Below, piece by piece: positions 49,247 through 61,220 of a stretch of DNA of 64,000 bases. Position 1 is the first letter of the stretch; every line of letters begins with the position of its first letter. Both the position numbers and the translations under genes were made by a program. This DNA is from Anagrus nilaparvatae (lineage: Eukaryota > Arthropoda > Insecta > Hymenoptera > Mymaridae): contig JAKSXM010000132.1 of assembly GCA_022575985.1 (NCBI GenBank), forward strand, positions 868,001 through 932,000. The letters run 5' to 3'. The notes under the pieces were generated by a model. That model had not been told where the DNA came from, searched no databases, and was given only the letters and a program-made list of their open reading frames with translations.

Positions 49247-52200
49247 ATGAAAGCAAAATTAATTATTTTATCTATTTTAGTCTTTGTGGCAGTTAATGCA
49301 GATTTTTCTAAAGTAAATATAAATTTATTATTTATTATTTATTTTTAAATTTTAATAATAATAGGTATTTAAAACAAGAATATATTTTAATATAAATATA
49401 TTATATTTATACACTTAAAATACCAGTAGAAATTACTCTTGGATTACTATATATATTATTAACGATATTGCGTTATTGTTTACATTAAGAAAACTATACA
49501 AATTATAAATTTTTAAGGTTATTTCTAATTTCAAAATAGTAAATATTATACAGAAAAGATTCTTGTATATAAATTTCGTAATTTTTATCAGAATGTAATT
49601 TTTACTTTATATATTTATAACTAAATATTTTTCAGATTTTGATTTTGACGAAGAAAATAAATTTTGTCGCAGTCTTTTAAAGTAAACACATTTGAAAAAT
49701 AAAAACTTCTTCTAATAAATTATTCTTCTAATAAATTATTCAATCGAAAAAAAATTGCTAATATTTTTTAATAATTTCAGCATTATCTCGTAATGATCGC
49801 CTTGGTGATAATTTTCGTACGATTTAGACAGTTATAAATGTTTTCATTCATTGGGAATAATTACTGTGTTGGTACTATCTTAAAAATGTTCCATATGCGC
49901 ATATCATATTTAAACAAAAATAATATAAATTAATTGTGCCCATGACTGTAAAAATTCAGTATGGCCCATATATTTAGTTTACCATCAAAGGCAAAGCCTA
50001 GATTCTTAGTTTTATAATAGGCATAAAAAATAAATTAAATATTCTTCTTTAGTTATGAGAAAATAAAACTTACTTCTTCTATTAAGGTCACTGAAAGAAA
50101 CAAATAAGTCGTATCAATATTGTGCATTAAGTATAAAAAAGTTTTGAGCAAAAGCTTTGATAGTAGAATAATCACAAGCCTACCTGGACGAATAGCGGGT
50201 AGAGGAAATTCCGCAACAAGTTTTACTTACGCGTTTTACCTACTCTTGGGAGGGCCAAAAATATTTTTTTAATTTTTTTTTGGAATATTGTTAATTCATT
50301 TTTAAGTCGTTGTTATTCCTTTGGCATTTTCATTCTTCTTTTAAAAATTTTATATTTTCCCCAAATTGGGAAACGCAAATAACTTTTCTTACTTACTTAA
50401 ATTTAATTAAAAATACTCTCAAAAATATAAATATTTTTATTTTAAAATTATACTAATTAAATTCAAATTATTCCATTTATTTATAGAATCGTTCAGAAAA
50501 TAACAATCCAAACAATGATGAAAAACCTGGTAAGCGCGTCGCGGGACGCCCTATAGAAGTGAAAACTTAAAGTCTGAAAATTGTTGTTACTATTTTATTA
50601 TTAAACGTGTTTTTTTGCGCAGCATTTCTATTAAAATGAACCACATTTTTTTTGTCTTTATCTATGTTTATACATAGTAAAAATTATTTGTATTTTTTAT
50701 TATAATATTGAAAGTAAAAGACAAGAAGGCTATAAAAAAATATTTTAAAAATAATTTTCAAGTTTTGTCAAAATGAAAAATATTATTTTTTTGTTTTTTG
50801 TAGAATCACGTTTAATTTTTTTTGAAGTTGATACCAGGCCTGAAAATTCTAGTTGAATTTCTTCATCCTCACTACTAGTATCCATAATGGATATTACAGC
50901 CTTTTTATAGTATAATTTAATTTTATTCGAAATATTATTTAAATAAAAAAATGTCAACAAAGAACAAAATAATAAATCTTAAAAAATTAACTCTTCATAC
51001 AATAAATAATAACTAAAAAATAAAAAACAAACTAAAAAACATGATTTATTGAAAAACCGGCGAATACACAAATGTCTATATACTTGTTTAGCTATACATG
51101 TATTAGTAAGAAGAATATAAGCAGTGAGAGAACAAAGATATATTCTCTTTTCTTTTCTATATATACTAAAGAACTCGGGTAACGAACATCGAACGTAACG
51201 TTCCCCTTTTTACAAAAATCCGCCAAGTATCTTAAAAATTTTTTTTTTTTCAAAACGTTGCTATGGAAGTTTTCACTTCAAAAGTTAATATAATGATCGA
51301 ATGTCTCAGAGAAAATGGAATTAGATCAGGTATTAAAATAATTTTTTATATATTGTTATTAATTTTAAATGATTTCAATGTATACTTTTTTTTATTTATT
51401 TTTATAGAAGAAGTATCAAAAATAAATTCTAAAACTGACGAAAGAGTTAGGTCTTTCTGCTACTGTAATTTGGCAAAAAATAAACAAGTAATATTAAATT
51501 TTGCATTTTTAATGTTCAAAATAATAGCAAAAAGTATAAAAATTAAAAATTTGTTTTAGTTAAACGATGATGGGTCATTTAACGAGGTAAAGGCTCGTGA
51601 AGATCTTTTACCTAAAGTGCCAATGGAGATAGCTGAAAAAATTATAAGCAAGTGTAATGCCTTCGGTAAATAATTCATATTCACATAAAAATTTTTATAA
51701 TAATAAAATTATTCAACATGTATTTTATATTTACAGCTTCAAATGTAGAAGACATTTGCCAAAAAGAAGTTAACTTTAATGCCTGCTGTCAACAAGTAAA
51801 AATTCAGCTTAGGGTATGATAATTTCTTTAACGCATTTTCTGTTTGAAAATTGATCGTGTATTTTTTTGTCAGTTCTTGATTAAATATTATTATACTTTA
51901 CGTTTCTTAAAGTTTATTTAATTATATTAATTAAGTGTAACGTTCGTCATATTTTTTTAAATAATTATTATCATTACAATTTTTTCGAACAAACTCAATA
52001 ATCTTATATTTCAAGCAATTTCGTGCTACTAATATTTATTTTAAAATTGTTTACAATTTAAATCCCTTGAATCTAGTTTTTGAAATTATAGTAAATTTGT
52101 ACCCTCATAAGCCTATGGATTCCATTTTTAGAATTTTTTAAATCTATTTTTCAAATTACTTGTATTTAACAAAATGTATTTCAAAATATTTTAAGTATAA

Positions 52201-54411
52201 CAACTTTATAACAAATATTAAGTTTTCGTAAAACTTAAATATAATTTTTTTATAAAGTACATTTATTAATTGCACTCCTAAATTAAATTATTATTCTGGT
52301 CAGCAACCAGAAAGCACGTTTCCCAGCCGCTGCGCGGCCGAAAAAGACGCGTTCGCCACTGACGCAGAAAAATTTTAGTTGGCCCTTGTCCATAAATAAA
52401 GAATGCCCAAAATCGCAGTTTACAAGTGATTTACATAGAATTTGGGCCATTCTTTACTTTTCTGGACACGAGTCGTAAATATGATATGTAAGGCCTGTAA
52501 TTTTTTTTTCTTATAGAGTATGGGTATTTTACAAGATGAAGAGGATGACTTTAGAGAAATCTGTTTTAAAGAAGGTAAGGTTAACAAAATTATAATTTTG
52601 ATTTCATTTCAAAAAAAGGATTTAATAATCGAAATCCTTCGTATTTTGATTAATTTTATCACAAATTTAACTTGAACTCTAGTTTTAAAGCCACCTTTTA
52701 TTAACATGGAACATGTTTATAGGCAAGGGGGATACTTCAAGCATGTTATTTGGAGGATGGGTCAAATCTGTCATATTTGAGTAGAGGGGGGGGGGGTTCA
52801 AATGGGCCTAGAATAATTTTGATTTAGGGACTTAGAAGAATTTGAGTTTACGGTCTTTATATTATAATTTCGATTTTCGGAAAACGTTGAAAAAATTGCA
52901 AACTATACCGTCGATTTGCCAATTGTGAGTAAGCAGGCAACTTCTGGTGTAAAATGGATATTGGATTCAACAATCGAATAAATACATGAAATGAATTTAC
53001 ATGAATCGAATAAATACATGATAATAGATGAAAATATAGAAAAAACTGCAAAAACTAATCTAAATTTAGCTAATCTAGACAAAGTTAATCTAACTAATCT
53101 ATCTTTACCTGTACTGTTCTTGGTAACCAACACAACATAAATATATTTGGACACAGAAAAAGAATGAGCTTCTCTATGTGGCAACTGGAAATTTATAGTT
53201 GCCGAAAACGTATTATTCATTTTAATTGTTGAAAATGCTATAAAAACTTTTGTAAAAGAAAAAACAATTTTTATTTACAAAAATTATAGGTGTTAGAATA
53301 AAAAAACTTATAACTGGTTTGTGTTTTCACACAACTAACGATTATGGAACGCTTATAACAGTTTTAACGTATACTCCCTGATTATTATAAGTCCTAAAAC
53401 CGAAATTACAATAAATCCCGAAAAATTAATTAAAAATTAATTAAAAATTAATTAATCCGAAGGGAGCATTCAGACGAGAAAAAATTTGCAACCCCCACCT
53501 TCGATATTTACCCCCTCTCGTCCCATTCTTGCAAGTTAAATAATAAAAAGTGGGAGTAAATTTTGGAGGTGGTGGTTGAAATTTTTTTCTCGTCTGAATG
53601 CTCCCTAAACCTAAAGTATTCTAAGTTCTTATTTTTTACAGGGCCAGACTTCCACTTCAAATTATTCTAAGTCCACCCCCCCCCCTAAAAACGTCACTTT
53701 TTCACCCCCCTCATAAAAATGTCAGTATTTCACCACCTTCCCTTCTAAAAACTTAAATTTTTCACCCCATCTGCCAAACCGGACTTTTTCAAATACCCCA
53801 TACAATAACATGTTCCACGTTAAAATTTCAGTTACCCCTGAATGCTGGTTGCAGCAACGGGATTTTTTTTTCAGTTTATTTACTATATAAATAATTTATT
53901 GTAAATTAATTTTTATTTATTTATTTTAAAATTTTCATTCAGTTAATTTTTTATTGGTTTATAATATTTTTTGTTATTATGTAGCATCATTAGTCTTAGG
54001 AGGAGATCTTGATGATAATGCCGAAAAATATAATGACTGTTTGTATAAGAAAATGGGATTGGTAATTATTTAAAACTTTAAAAATAAATATTGATTTAAA
54101 ATAATCAAAAAATAAAAAAAAATTTTTTGCAGTTAAATGCAGATGGCACAGTCAACGAAGAAAATATTCGGAAGGGACTTTTATTAGATTTATCAGAAAT
54201 GGATGCAGAACAAATTTTAGCAAAATGCAGACATATAAGTAAATGAAATAAATTAAAAATTTTATTTTTTATAAACTCAAAATTGGTAAACGTAAATTTT
54301 TCCTTTGTTTTAGATGCTTATGACAGCAGTATTAAAAGACAATGGGACTTCGATCTTTGTATTGCTCGTGAAAAAAAGTTATTTTATGATAACGAGAAAC
54401 TTGATTTATAA
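49247..54411 (+). CDS. Two-domain odorant-binding protein, block B copy, exon 2 split by an insertion
   Basis: Exons: 49247-49312, 50487-50529, 51285-51329, 51408-51487, 51560-51665, 51737-51813, 52517-52574, 53985-54061, 54133-54238, 54314-54411. All splice sites and phases of the block A gene are kept. Exon 2 is interrupted by 755 bp. If this is removed with the donor G|GTAAGC (50530) and the acceptor AAAAG| (51283-51284), the frame continues and yields 251 aa with a one-codon insertion relative to block A (...NDEKPVNIMIEC). A second acceptor GGAAG| (51268-51269) is also in frame and adds five residues. Cysteines are as in the block A copy. If the insertion is not spliced, the gene is broken after its signal peptide, although an ATG at 51264 could restart the frame. 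Confidence 0.78.
50530..51284. mobile_element. Insertion in OBP exon 2, possible transposon-derived intron
   Basis: The block A gene has no sequence here. Near the left end is 'gaagtgaaaactt' (50555-50567) and at the right end its reverse 'aagttttcacttc' (51267-51279), an inverted pair. About 25 extra GC-rich bases ('gtaagcgcgtcgcgggacgc') lie outside the left one. The minus strand carries a short acidic frame (ATG at 50882-50884, MDTSSEDEEIQLEFSGLVST) like the start of a transposase. The family is not identified. Confidence 0.65.
52705..53819. mobile_element. TTAA-flanked non-autonomous transposon in OBP intron 6 (block B)
   Basis: The block B counterpart of 33780-34874, with TTAA at 52701-52704 and 53820-53823 and the same inverted ends. 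The nested Harbinger-like MITE is at 53462-53605. The inner minus-strand frame (52903-53220) has diverged after its first ~50 residues. Confidence 0.8.
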
Positions 54412-55002
54412 TTATTTCATACTAATATGTTCTAAAAAAAAAGAATATTTTATTATTATACAAAATATCCACTTGCGTATAAATTAATTATTGTAAAAAT
54501 AATTTGCAAAAAAATGTAATAATCTCATATTAAACATTATTTTATTTTCTGATAAACTTTTACATATTTTTTTATACAACAATGTCCAGTTGATGTGCCT
54601 TAACTTTACCTAAATTTTAAAGCAATTTGATTGAATATACTAAGCAATTTTTGGATTATCACAAATTCAAGCACATCAATACGACAGTGAATAACCAATG
54701 TAATTAACTTTGACTTTTACTAGGATTTTTCTTACTGAAGTGAGCTTACCCAAAAACAGCCAGTGTTGGATAGAACGACCTTAAGCGAGTATTTAAAAAA
54801 AAAATTTGGATAAAAATAATAAATAATTTTAGAAATTAGTATACTTTTATCAATTTATAATTATTTTTATGCAAATTTTCGGATTTAAACAGTGGGCAGC
54901 CTGAAAATTTTTTTTAAGTTGGTAAATTTTCATGCAAACGTTTGCAAGCAAATTCGCATTACAGGTATTATAAAATCAGCCTAATAATAATTAAAAATAC
55001 CC

Positions 55003-55960
55003 TGCCATTTAGCTGGCACTAAGGTTCCTCAAACAATGAGCTTAATACTTCAATATGCCACAGATATCACAGATAACAAGCATGCAATCATACATGCATT
55101 TCTACTAACTTTTAAAAGTTTTTTTTATTGATTAAAAATTTTGGAACAAATTTTCAAAAAATTAATTATCAGATTCGAGATATCGAGTAAAAATCATATT
55201 TTCAAATATAAGTACTTTCATGGAACTGTATGAAGTATTACATCCAGAAACAAAAAAAAATATTGCAGTTTTTAAAATGTTGTTGTTTTTTTAATTATGA
55301 GAAAAACTTTTGCAAAAATTCGGTATCAGATCCAAAAAATTACTATAAACGAACTTTCTAAAACTAGTACTCTCATAGAAATAAATTAGGTACTACGTCC
55401 AAAGAGAAAAAAAATTTAGTGTTTTTTGTATTTTTTTGTGCCGAAAATTTTGGAAAAAAAATTTTCAAAACATTAATTATCACATTCGAGATATCGAGTA
55501 AAAACCACTTTCAAATATAATTACTTTCATGGAAATAAATTAGGTATTAAATCCAAATTAAAAAAAAAAAAAATAGTTTGAGATTTTTAGATGAAAAAAT
55601 TTTTGAAAAAAAAATTAGGTTTTAATTCCATAATGGTTGTGAAATATCACTTGTTATAATATTTTCAGATATTAGTACTTTAATCGAATTAAATGAGGTA
55701 TTGCACTAAAAAAAAAAAAAACATTGCAGTTTTTTTAATTTTTTTGTTTGTTTAATTTTGAGAAAAAAATTTTGAAAAAATTCGGTATCAGATCCAAAAA
55801 ACTACTATAAACAAACTTTCTAAAATTAGTACTCTCGTAGAAATAAATTAGGTACTACGTCCAAAAAGAAAAAAATATTTGGTGTTTTTTGTATTTTTTT
55901 GTGGCGAAAATTTCGGAAAAAAAATTTTCAAAAAATTAAGTATCAGATTCAAGTCAAAAT
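55003..55960 (-). repeat. Interspersed repeat with hairpin 3' end (copy c), block B only
   Basis: A minus-strand copy starting with 'aaaaataccctgccatttagctggca' broken into the hairpin and 'ctaaggttcctcaaac'. It then has two or three ~155-bp units, and stops inside a unit near 55955, so it is 5' truncated. Block A has the uninterrupted site near 38370-38395. Confidence 0.75.
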
Positions 55961-56143
55961 TATCTGAAAATTTCTGCATTTGATTTGTTTGATTTTTTCG
56001 ATTCGTTATTTGATCGATGAGTGATCAAGCCTGAAAAAAGAAAAGCTAAGGCTTTTTTAAAATTCTTTGCGATTTTTTCAATGAAAGTAAATATGGATGT
56101 ATTGATAAAAAATTTTTTATACTGTAATTTTATGTAGTTGCTA

Positions 56144-56650
56144 CACTGAGAAAAAATGTTGAGTAAATTCTACTTTTGCAACTGGAAGATTTTACTATTA
56201 ATTTTAGTAAAGTTATTTGAAGAATTGAAAATATTACATTTTACACTTTTGTCCATTATTTTTTACTACAATTAAGAGTAATTTTTCTTGAAGAAGATTG
56301 CTACAAAATTTTATTATACTCTCACTCTCTCACACGTGTTTAATGTTTTTTTTAAAAATTTTTTTTTTTTTTTTTTTTAAATTTAAAAAAAAATTTTTTT
56401 TTTTAATAATTTATATTCTATAATTTATACAATTTTAGTTCCTTATATAGTATCTGAAACCAAATTTTGTCACTTGCGAGAAAAAAATGTATAAATAAAT
56501 TCTACTAAAATTAATAGTAATTTTTTTTCCTATGCGGGTAGTTTTTAAATTATGTTTTGGTAAAAAATAACATGAAACGCCATTTTGACAACTTCAAATT
56601 ATTTTACTAATCAAAAGGGTATAATTTTTACCAATAAAGTTTTGTGAGTG
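56144..56650. mobile_element. 507-bp mariner-type MITE, block B only
   Basis: The element starts CACTGAGAAAAAATG and ends TTTTGTGAGTG, with TA on both sides (56142-56143, 56651-56652). Block A has the empty site 'agttgctatgtctac' at 38574-38588 with a single TA. It has a poly-T/poly-A core and no coding frame. It sits about 200 bp upstream of the block B odorant receptor, so it could affect that promoter. Confidence 0.85.
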
Positions 56651-56850
56651 TATGTCTACTAAGAATTTTCTTATTTTCAACAACCCATATGTAGTATATA
56701 TAATAATAATTATATACTGCGTATACGCATTTTTTTCTATACACTGTCTAGTTTCAATAATTTATGCATGCACGTGTAACCTTTGAATTCGATTAATTTA
56801 GTTAACTGGAATACTTGAATCCGTTAAGTATAAGTAAAAAATTATAAAAA

Positions 56851-59300
56851 ATGTCTATTTTAGACTTTCCATTTAAATGTTTATCATTATATGGAATTTG
56901 GATGCCTAGAAATTTAAATAGTTCAAATAAAAAAATTGGATACATTTTTTATCAATGTTTTTTAGGATTTTTTCATTTCTTAATGTTTTTTACTGTTATG
57001 ACTTATTTTGTTAAAGTTTTTACATCAAATGCAAAATATGACAATAAATTGTTGTTAATATTTATTCATTTATTGTCCTTTATAAAATTTATGTTCTTTA
57101 TTATCAATAGAAGGAAAATTATTGATTTGAATGATTATTTGTTGTCTGATAAATTAATGCCAGTAAATGAAACAGAAAAAGAAGTAGAAAAAAAAATTGA
57201 TGTTTTTTTAAGGTAACAATGAAAATTTGATTATTTTGATAAATTTTATTAAAAATTTTTTTTGTATTTTAGAAAAGCACTTCCAATAATGTTTATATTT
57301 GGTTTTTTCGTAACATCATTGTACAGTTCTTTATGCTTATTAATTAAAACTGATAATAAATATCCATTACCACAATATGCACATGTCTATTTAGAAATAA
57401 ATGATAATAATTATTGGATATTTTTTATGCATCAATTTATTGCTATTACTTATGATGGTTTGTGGACTATATCAATTGATGTTTTGATTGTTGGATTTAT
57501 CATTAAAGCTTATATTCAATTAAAGTTATTAGAAGGTAGAATTGAAAAATTACCAGATATGATAAATAAATATTTAATTGATAATCCAAATGAAAAGAGA
57601 TTAAATGTTGAAATTACATTTTTTTCTAAAATTATTGATCAACATCAAATGATTTTTGAGTAAGTCTGACAAAAATTATTATCAAATACGTGTTCAAATT
57701 TATGATATTTCAGTTATGCTGAGATGATAAATGATACATTTAAAGAAATTTTTGGATTACAATTTGTTTGTAGTGCCATTTTAATCAGTATTAATATATT
57801 TTTGTTATCAACTCAAGGATTTGATTTAATTAATACATTATTTAATATTTTTTACACATTAGCTTTATTGATAGATTTGTTTATTTATTGTTTGACTGCG
57901 AATGAAGTTAGATTTAAAGTAAGACATTAAAAAACATTTTCATATGATCATAAATATTGAATAAATTATTTTATTGTTAGAGTGAAGAGATTAGCGAACA
58001 TTTGTATTTTATGGATTGGAGTACGCTAACTTTAGAATCAAGGAAAACTATTATTATTATGATGACGAGGTCATCACAACCTATAATTATTCGATGTGGA
58101 CCTTTAATTGAGTTTTCGAATGAGTCATCGGTAAAAGTAAGTATCTATATAGTTAATATTTTATTCAATTATTTTCTATTTATTTATAAAACAATAATTT
58201 CTAACTTTCATTGGTAAATTCTCAATTTTCTCAGTTTCGGATAATAAAACTGTGGTCTCTAATCCTTTTGTAAATTAATTATAATACAATGATTCAAATT
58301 TTTTAAGACGAAAATTATTGCTCTTTTTAACCTTTCGCAAAAGCTTTAAACTATATTAAAGTCATGCATAACAAAGTTGGGTCCTTGAAGAAAATTAATG
58401 ATTTTTTTTTATTAGGAAGTTTTCCGACTTGGAAAAATTTTTTTTTATTTTTTTTTGTTTTCATAAATGGCTTTAATATATCGTTAAGAATACTTAAAAA
58501 ATTTTCTATTCTTCAATTCTCTTACAAAAAAAAAAAGTTATAGCAGTATTTTGAACGCACCGCTATGTAATTTAAATAGCATACTTAAACTTTAAACGAC
58601 ACAGTATCTTTGAAGTTGGGGGGGCAGGGTTGCGGAAAAACTACTCCTTGAATTTTAATTTTTCCTTTTTTTTTGAAAATCTTATTTAATTTCTGAAGGA
58701 AACTAGATGCCCGATTTTTAATTTTTACCTAAAAACTATCTTTTTTGAGCATTTTTAATCTAAAATATTAAGCATTTTTTAAACATTTTTTTCGTCTTCA
58801 GTAAATATTTTTTTAATTCAAAATTTGAAAATCTAGAAACGAGTATACAAATTAACCCAATTTTTTATTTTTTTTTTAAGATGGACTTATGCTGCCCACC
58901 GATTGGAATTTTTTTTATTTTCGGTGACTTTTTGCAACGCTATCTGTGACCTTCTACGAAAAGAAAAAAAAAAAGAAATTTTTTTGTGATATTTAATACT
59001 TATGTAAAAAAATTTGTTTTCAATTTTTATAATATTTTGTACTTTTTTGACAATTCACTTTGAAAAATTTATCTAAAAACATGTCTTAAAGCGGAATGCC
59101 CCATTTAATAATAAATGTTCATTAATTTTATCCTACTGAAAAATAAATACATATTTTTCTTTGGAATGCTTTAGAAATATTGTATAAATTTTTATTTCGC
59201 TATTTAAATTTTAAAAATCCTTCTGTAATAAATTATTTTTTTTTAGATATTAAGAGTGTCCTACAGTGCTTTTAATATGATGAAAACTGCATCCACATGA
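56851..59300 (+). CDS. Odorant receptor (7tm_6 family), block B copy, 5 exons
   Basis: Exons: 56851-57212, 57273-57659, 57714-57918, 57981-58136, 59247-59300. Lengths are identical to the block A gene exon by exon; 387 aa, no stops. Substitutions are scattered: for example Tyr10 to Cys, RSKIIDLKDYLLCDK to RRKIIDLNDYLLSDK, and GFWGITIDVLIAGF to GLWTISIDVLIVGF, the last in a membrane span. The C-terminal motif is ILRVSYSAFNMM, with two changes in a normally conserved stretch. It probably acts with Orco as an odorant-gated channel. A mariner MITE sits just upstream, and the large repeat in the block A intron 4 is absent here. Confidence 0.92.
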
Positions 59301-59864
59301 AGAAAGAAAATTTAACAAAGAAATATTACATTTTTTTTTACTTTTTAAATAATAAATTTTTAAATGCACAATTACTAATATTTTTGCATAAACAAAAATA
59401 ATAAAATAATTAAATCTTTCCAAAGATGAGCAGAATCTAATGAATTATATTATAAGAATGCACTAAAGTCTAGATTACAATCTTTATGTAGTTTTAAGTA
59501 TTAACTAATTTAATGCATTTTGATCTGCAAATTTTAGTTTTAGATATATTTATTTTTACAAATTTTTTTTTTAGATATATTTATCAAGATTGAAATGTAT
59601 TAATATTTATAATTATTAGTTATACTTATTGTATTTTAACTTTATTTAGTTATTAATTGACCGTGATGAATTTTATCGTAAACAAATGATTTGGTAAAAA
59701 CCAATAGTTTCTGCCAAAATACCTATTTAATAATTGCTACATGATACTTGCTGTTAACGTGACTGCGAATTTTGTTTTACTAATTTAAATTTCTTTTTCT
59801 TAACTTTCATAAATAGAGTATCTTTATAAATTAATTAATTAATATGTTTTTAACATTTATACAT

Positions 59865-60590
59865 TTTCATGGCGCGGATTCGCAGAGAACCGCGGAGAAG
59901 GCTGCCAGGCTCACTACTGCGTTAAGCATGCTAATGAGAAACACGTGCGGGCCTTAGACTGGAAAACGCAAGCTTCTTATGTCGTTCACCGATTTATGGG
60001 GCGACTGCATAAAGAAGGTCACTTATTCGTCTAAGCTTTCGAGCGTCCAGAGGCAAGGGTCCTGCTGATCTCCTGTGCCTATCGCACAGTGTCCTTGGAG
60101 GCAGCTCTAATCATTGCCGGGGTAATCCCGATAGATCTGCTGGCTCTTGAGAGACAGTATATCTATCTGAACAAAGAGGGAAGGCATTGACCACGCAAAT
60201 GCTACTTCGCTCCAGATCAGCCTAAGTAAGAAATTCCTACTTGGAAAGAAAATGGACCAAGAAATGATAGGAGAAATATCACGTTGGTTAAATAAAGGGC
60301 ACGGGGACATTAATTATTTTTTGAACAAATTCTTAAGCGGATGTGGGCTTTTTTGTTCCTACTTCTTTCGGATCCAGAAGATGAATAGCACTGTATGGAT
60401 ATACTGTCCTGGCAAACTAGACACGCTGGAACACGCATTCTTCGAATCTGACAGATGGACCGTTAAAAAGTTTCAATTAGAAACTAACATCGGCAAAATC
60501 ACACCTGAGAATGTGGTTGGCCTGATGCTTTGAAATGAAGAAGTATGGTCTGAACAGTATGCGTAACGCAATTCTCTACTTCCTACGCAA
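59865..60590 (+). pseudogene. R1-type non-LTR retrotransposon fragment (reverse transcriptase C-terminal part)
   Basis: A segment clearly richer in GC than its neighbours. Translated in pieces it gives AEKAARLTTALSMLMRN, ISCAYRTVSLEAALIIAGV, PIDLLALERQ, and then GHGDINYFLNKFLSGCG, CPGKLDTLEHAFFES and ENVVGLML. These match the region after the polymerase domain in R1-clade LINEs (the AYRTVS and Cys/His-containing tail). At least one frameshift (near 60060) and stops break it. The 5' part is missing, as usual for LINE insertions. It starts right at the edge of duplication block B. Confidence 0.8.
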
Positions 60591-61220
60591 AAAAAAAACA
60601 TTTATAAATTTTATATAATGTCATACGTATTTGTATCATATAATATTATTTCGGTAATATATTTATTTATCTTTTAAATTCTAACAATCGACTATAAATA
60701 ATGTAACTTCAAGAGTAACTAAGTACTTAATTTATTAATATCGAGATCAATAAGAATTACTACAACTATTTTAATCACTTTTCTAGAATATTATCTTAAT
60801 AAACTTTAATTTTTAATTTAATTTAATATTTTATTAACATTAAGAAACAAAAAATAAAAAATTAAAATTAAAAATTTATTTTTAATTTAAAAAAATTATT
60901 GAACTGATGTTAATGCGATACACGCTATGGGCCACTCATTAACAATAAAGCAGTTTAATATTATTCATTAATTTACATTAATTTGTATTGGTGAATAATA
61001 ATATTAGTCCGTAAAGACCGATAAATACAATTTATCATATTTACATATTTTATATAAATCAATTCGCTACCAACTTACTGCGTTAAAAAGCAAGAAAAGT
61101 TTCTTCTAAAAGAAAATTTTTTGATCAAGGGTAGCAATGGCTTTCATTCATTTGAAGTAATTTATTTTATTTTATTCATATTGAGTAGCTAGCGTTTATT
61201 AATTTATTTTCTATTTTTAG
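60591..61220. other. Intergenic AT-rich, no gene seen
   Basis: No coding frame or repeat recognised. The 5' exons of the next gene should lie here or further left, but the short ATG frame at 61137 does not splice in phase to 61221. Confidence 0.5.

Larger units (their letters stand above)
49115..59853 (+). repeat. Segmental duplication, block B (OBP + odorant receptor)
   Basis: Second copy of 29875-44910 in the same orientation. Insertions unique to B are at 50530-51284, 55003-55960 and 56144-56650. Exons differ from block A by few substitutions and no frameshifts, so the duplication is recent. Confidence 0.9.

Noticed and set aside
51263..51559. 98-aa frame starting within the insertion, as a separate gene
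   Set aside because: It is exon 2b of the block B OBP read through the following intron; the real donor is at 51330.
61137..61161. Possible first exon (ATG GCT TTC ATT CAT...) of the CWC22-like gene
   Set aside because: The only donor (AA|GTAATT) leaves phase 2, but the exon at 61221 needs phase 0, and joining them gives an immediate stop.
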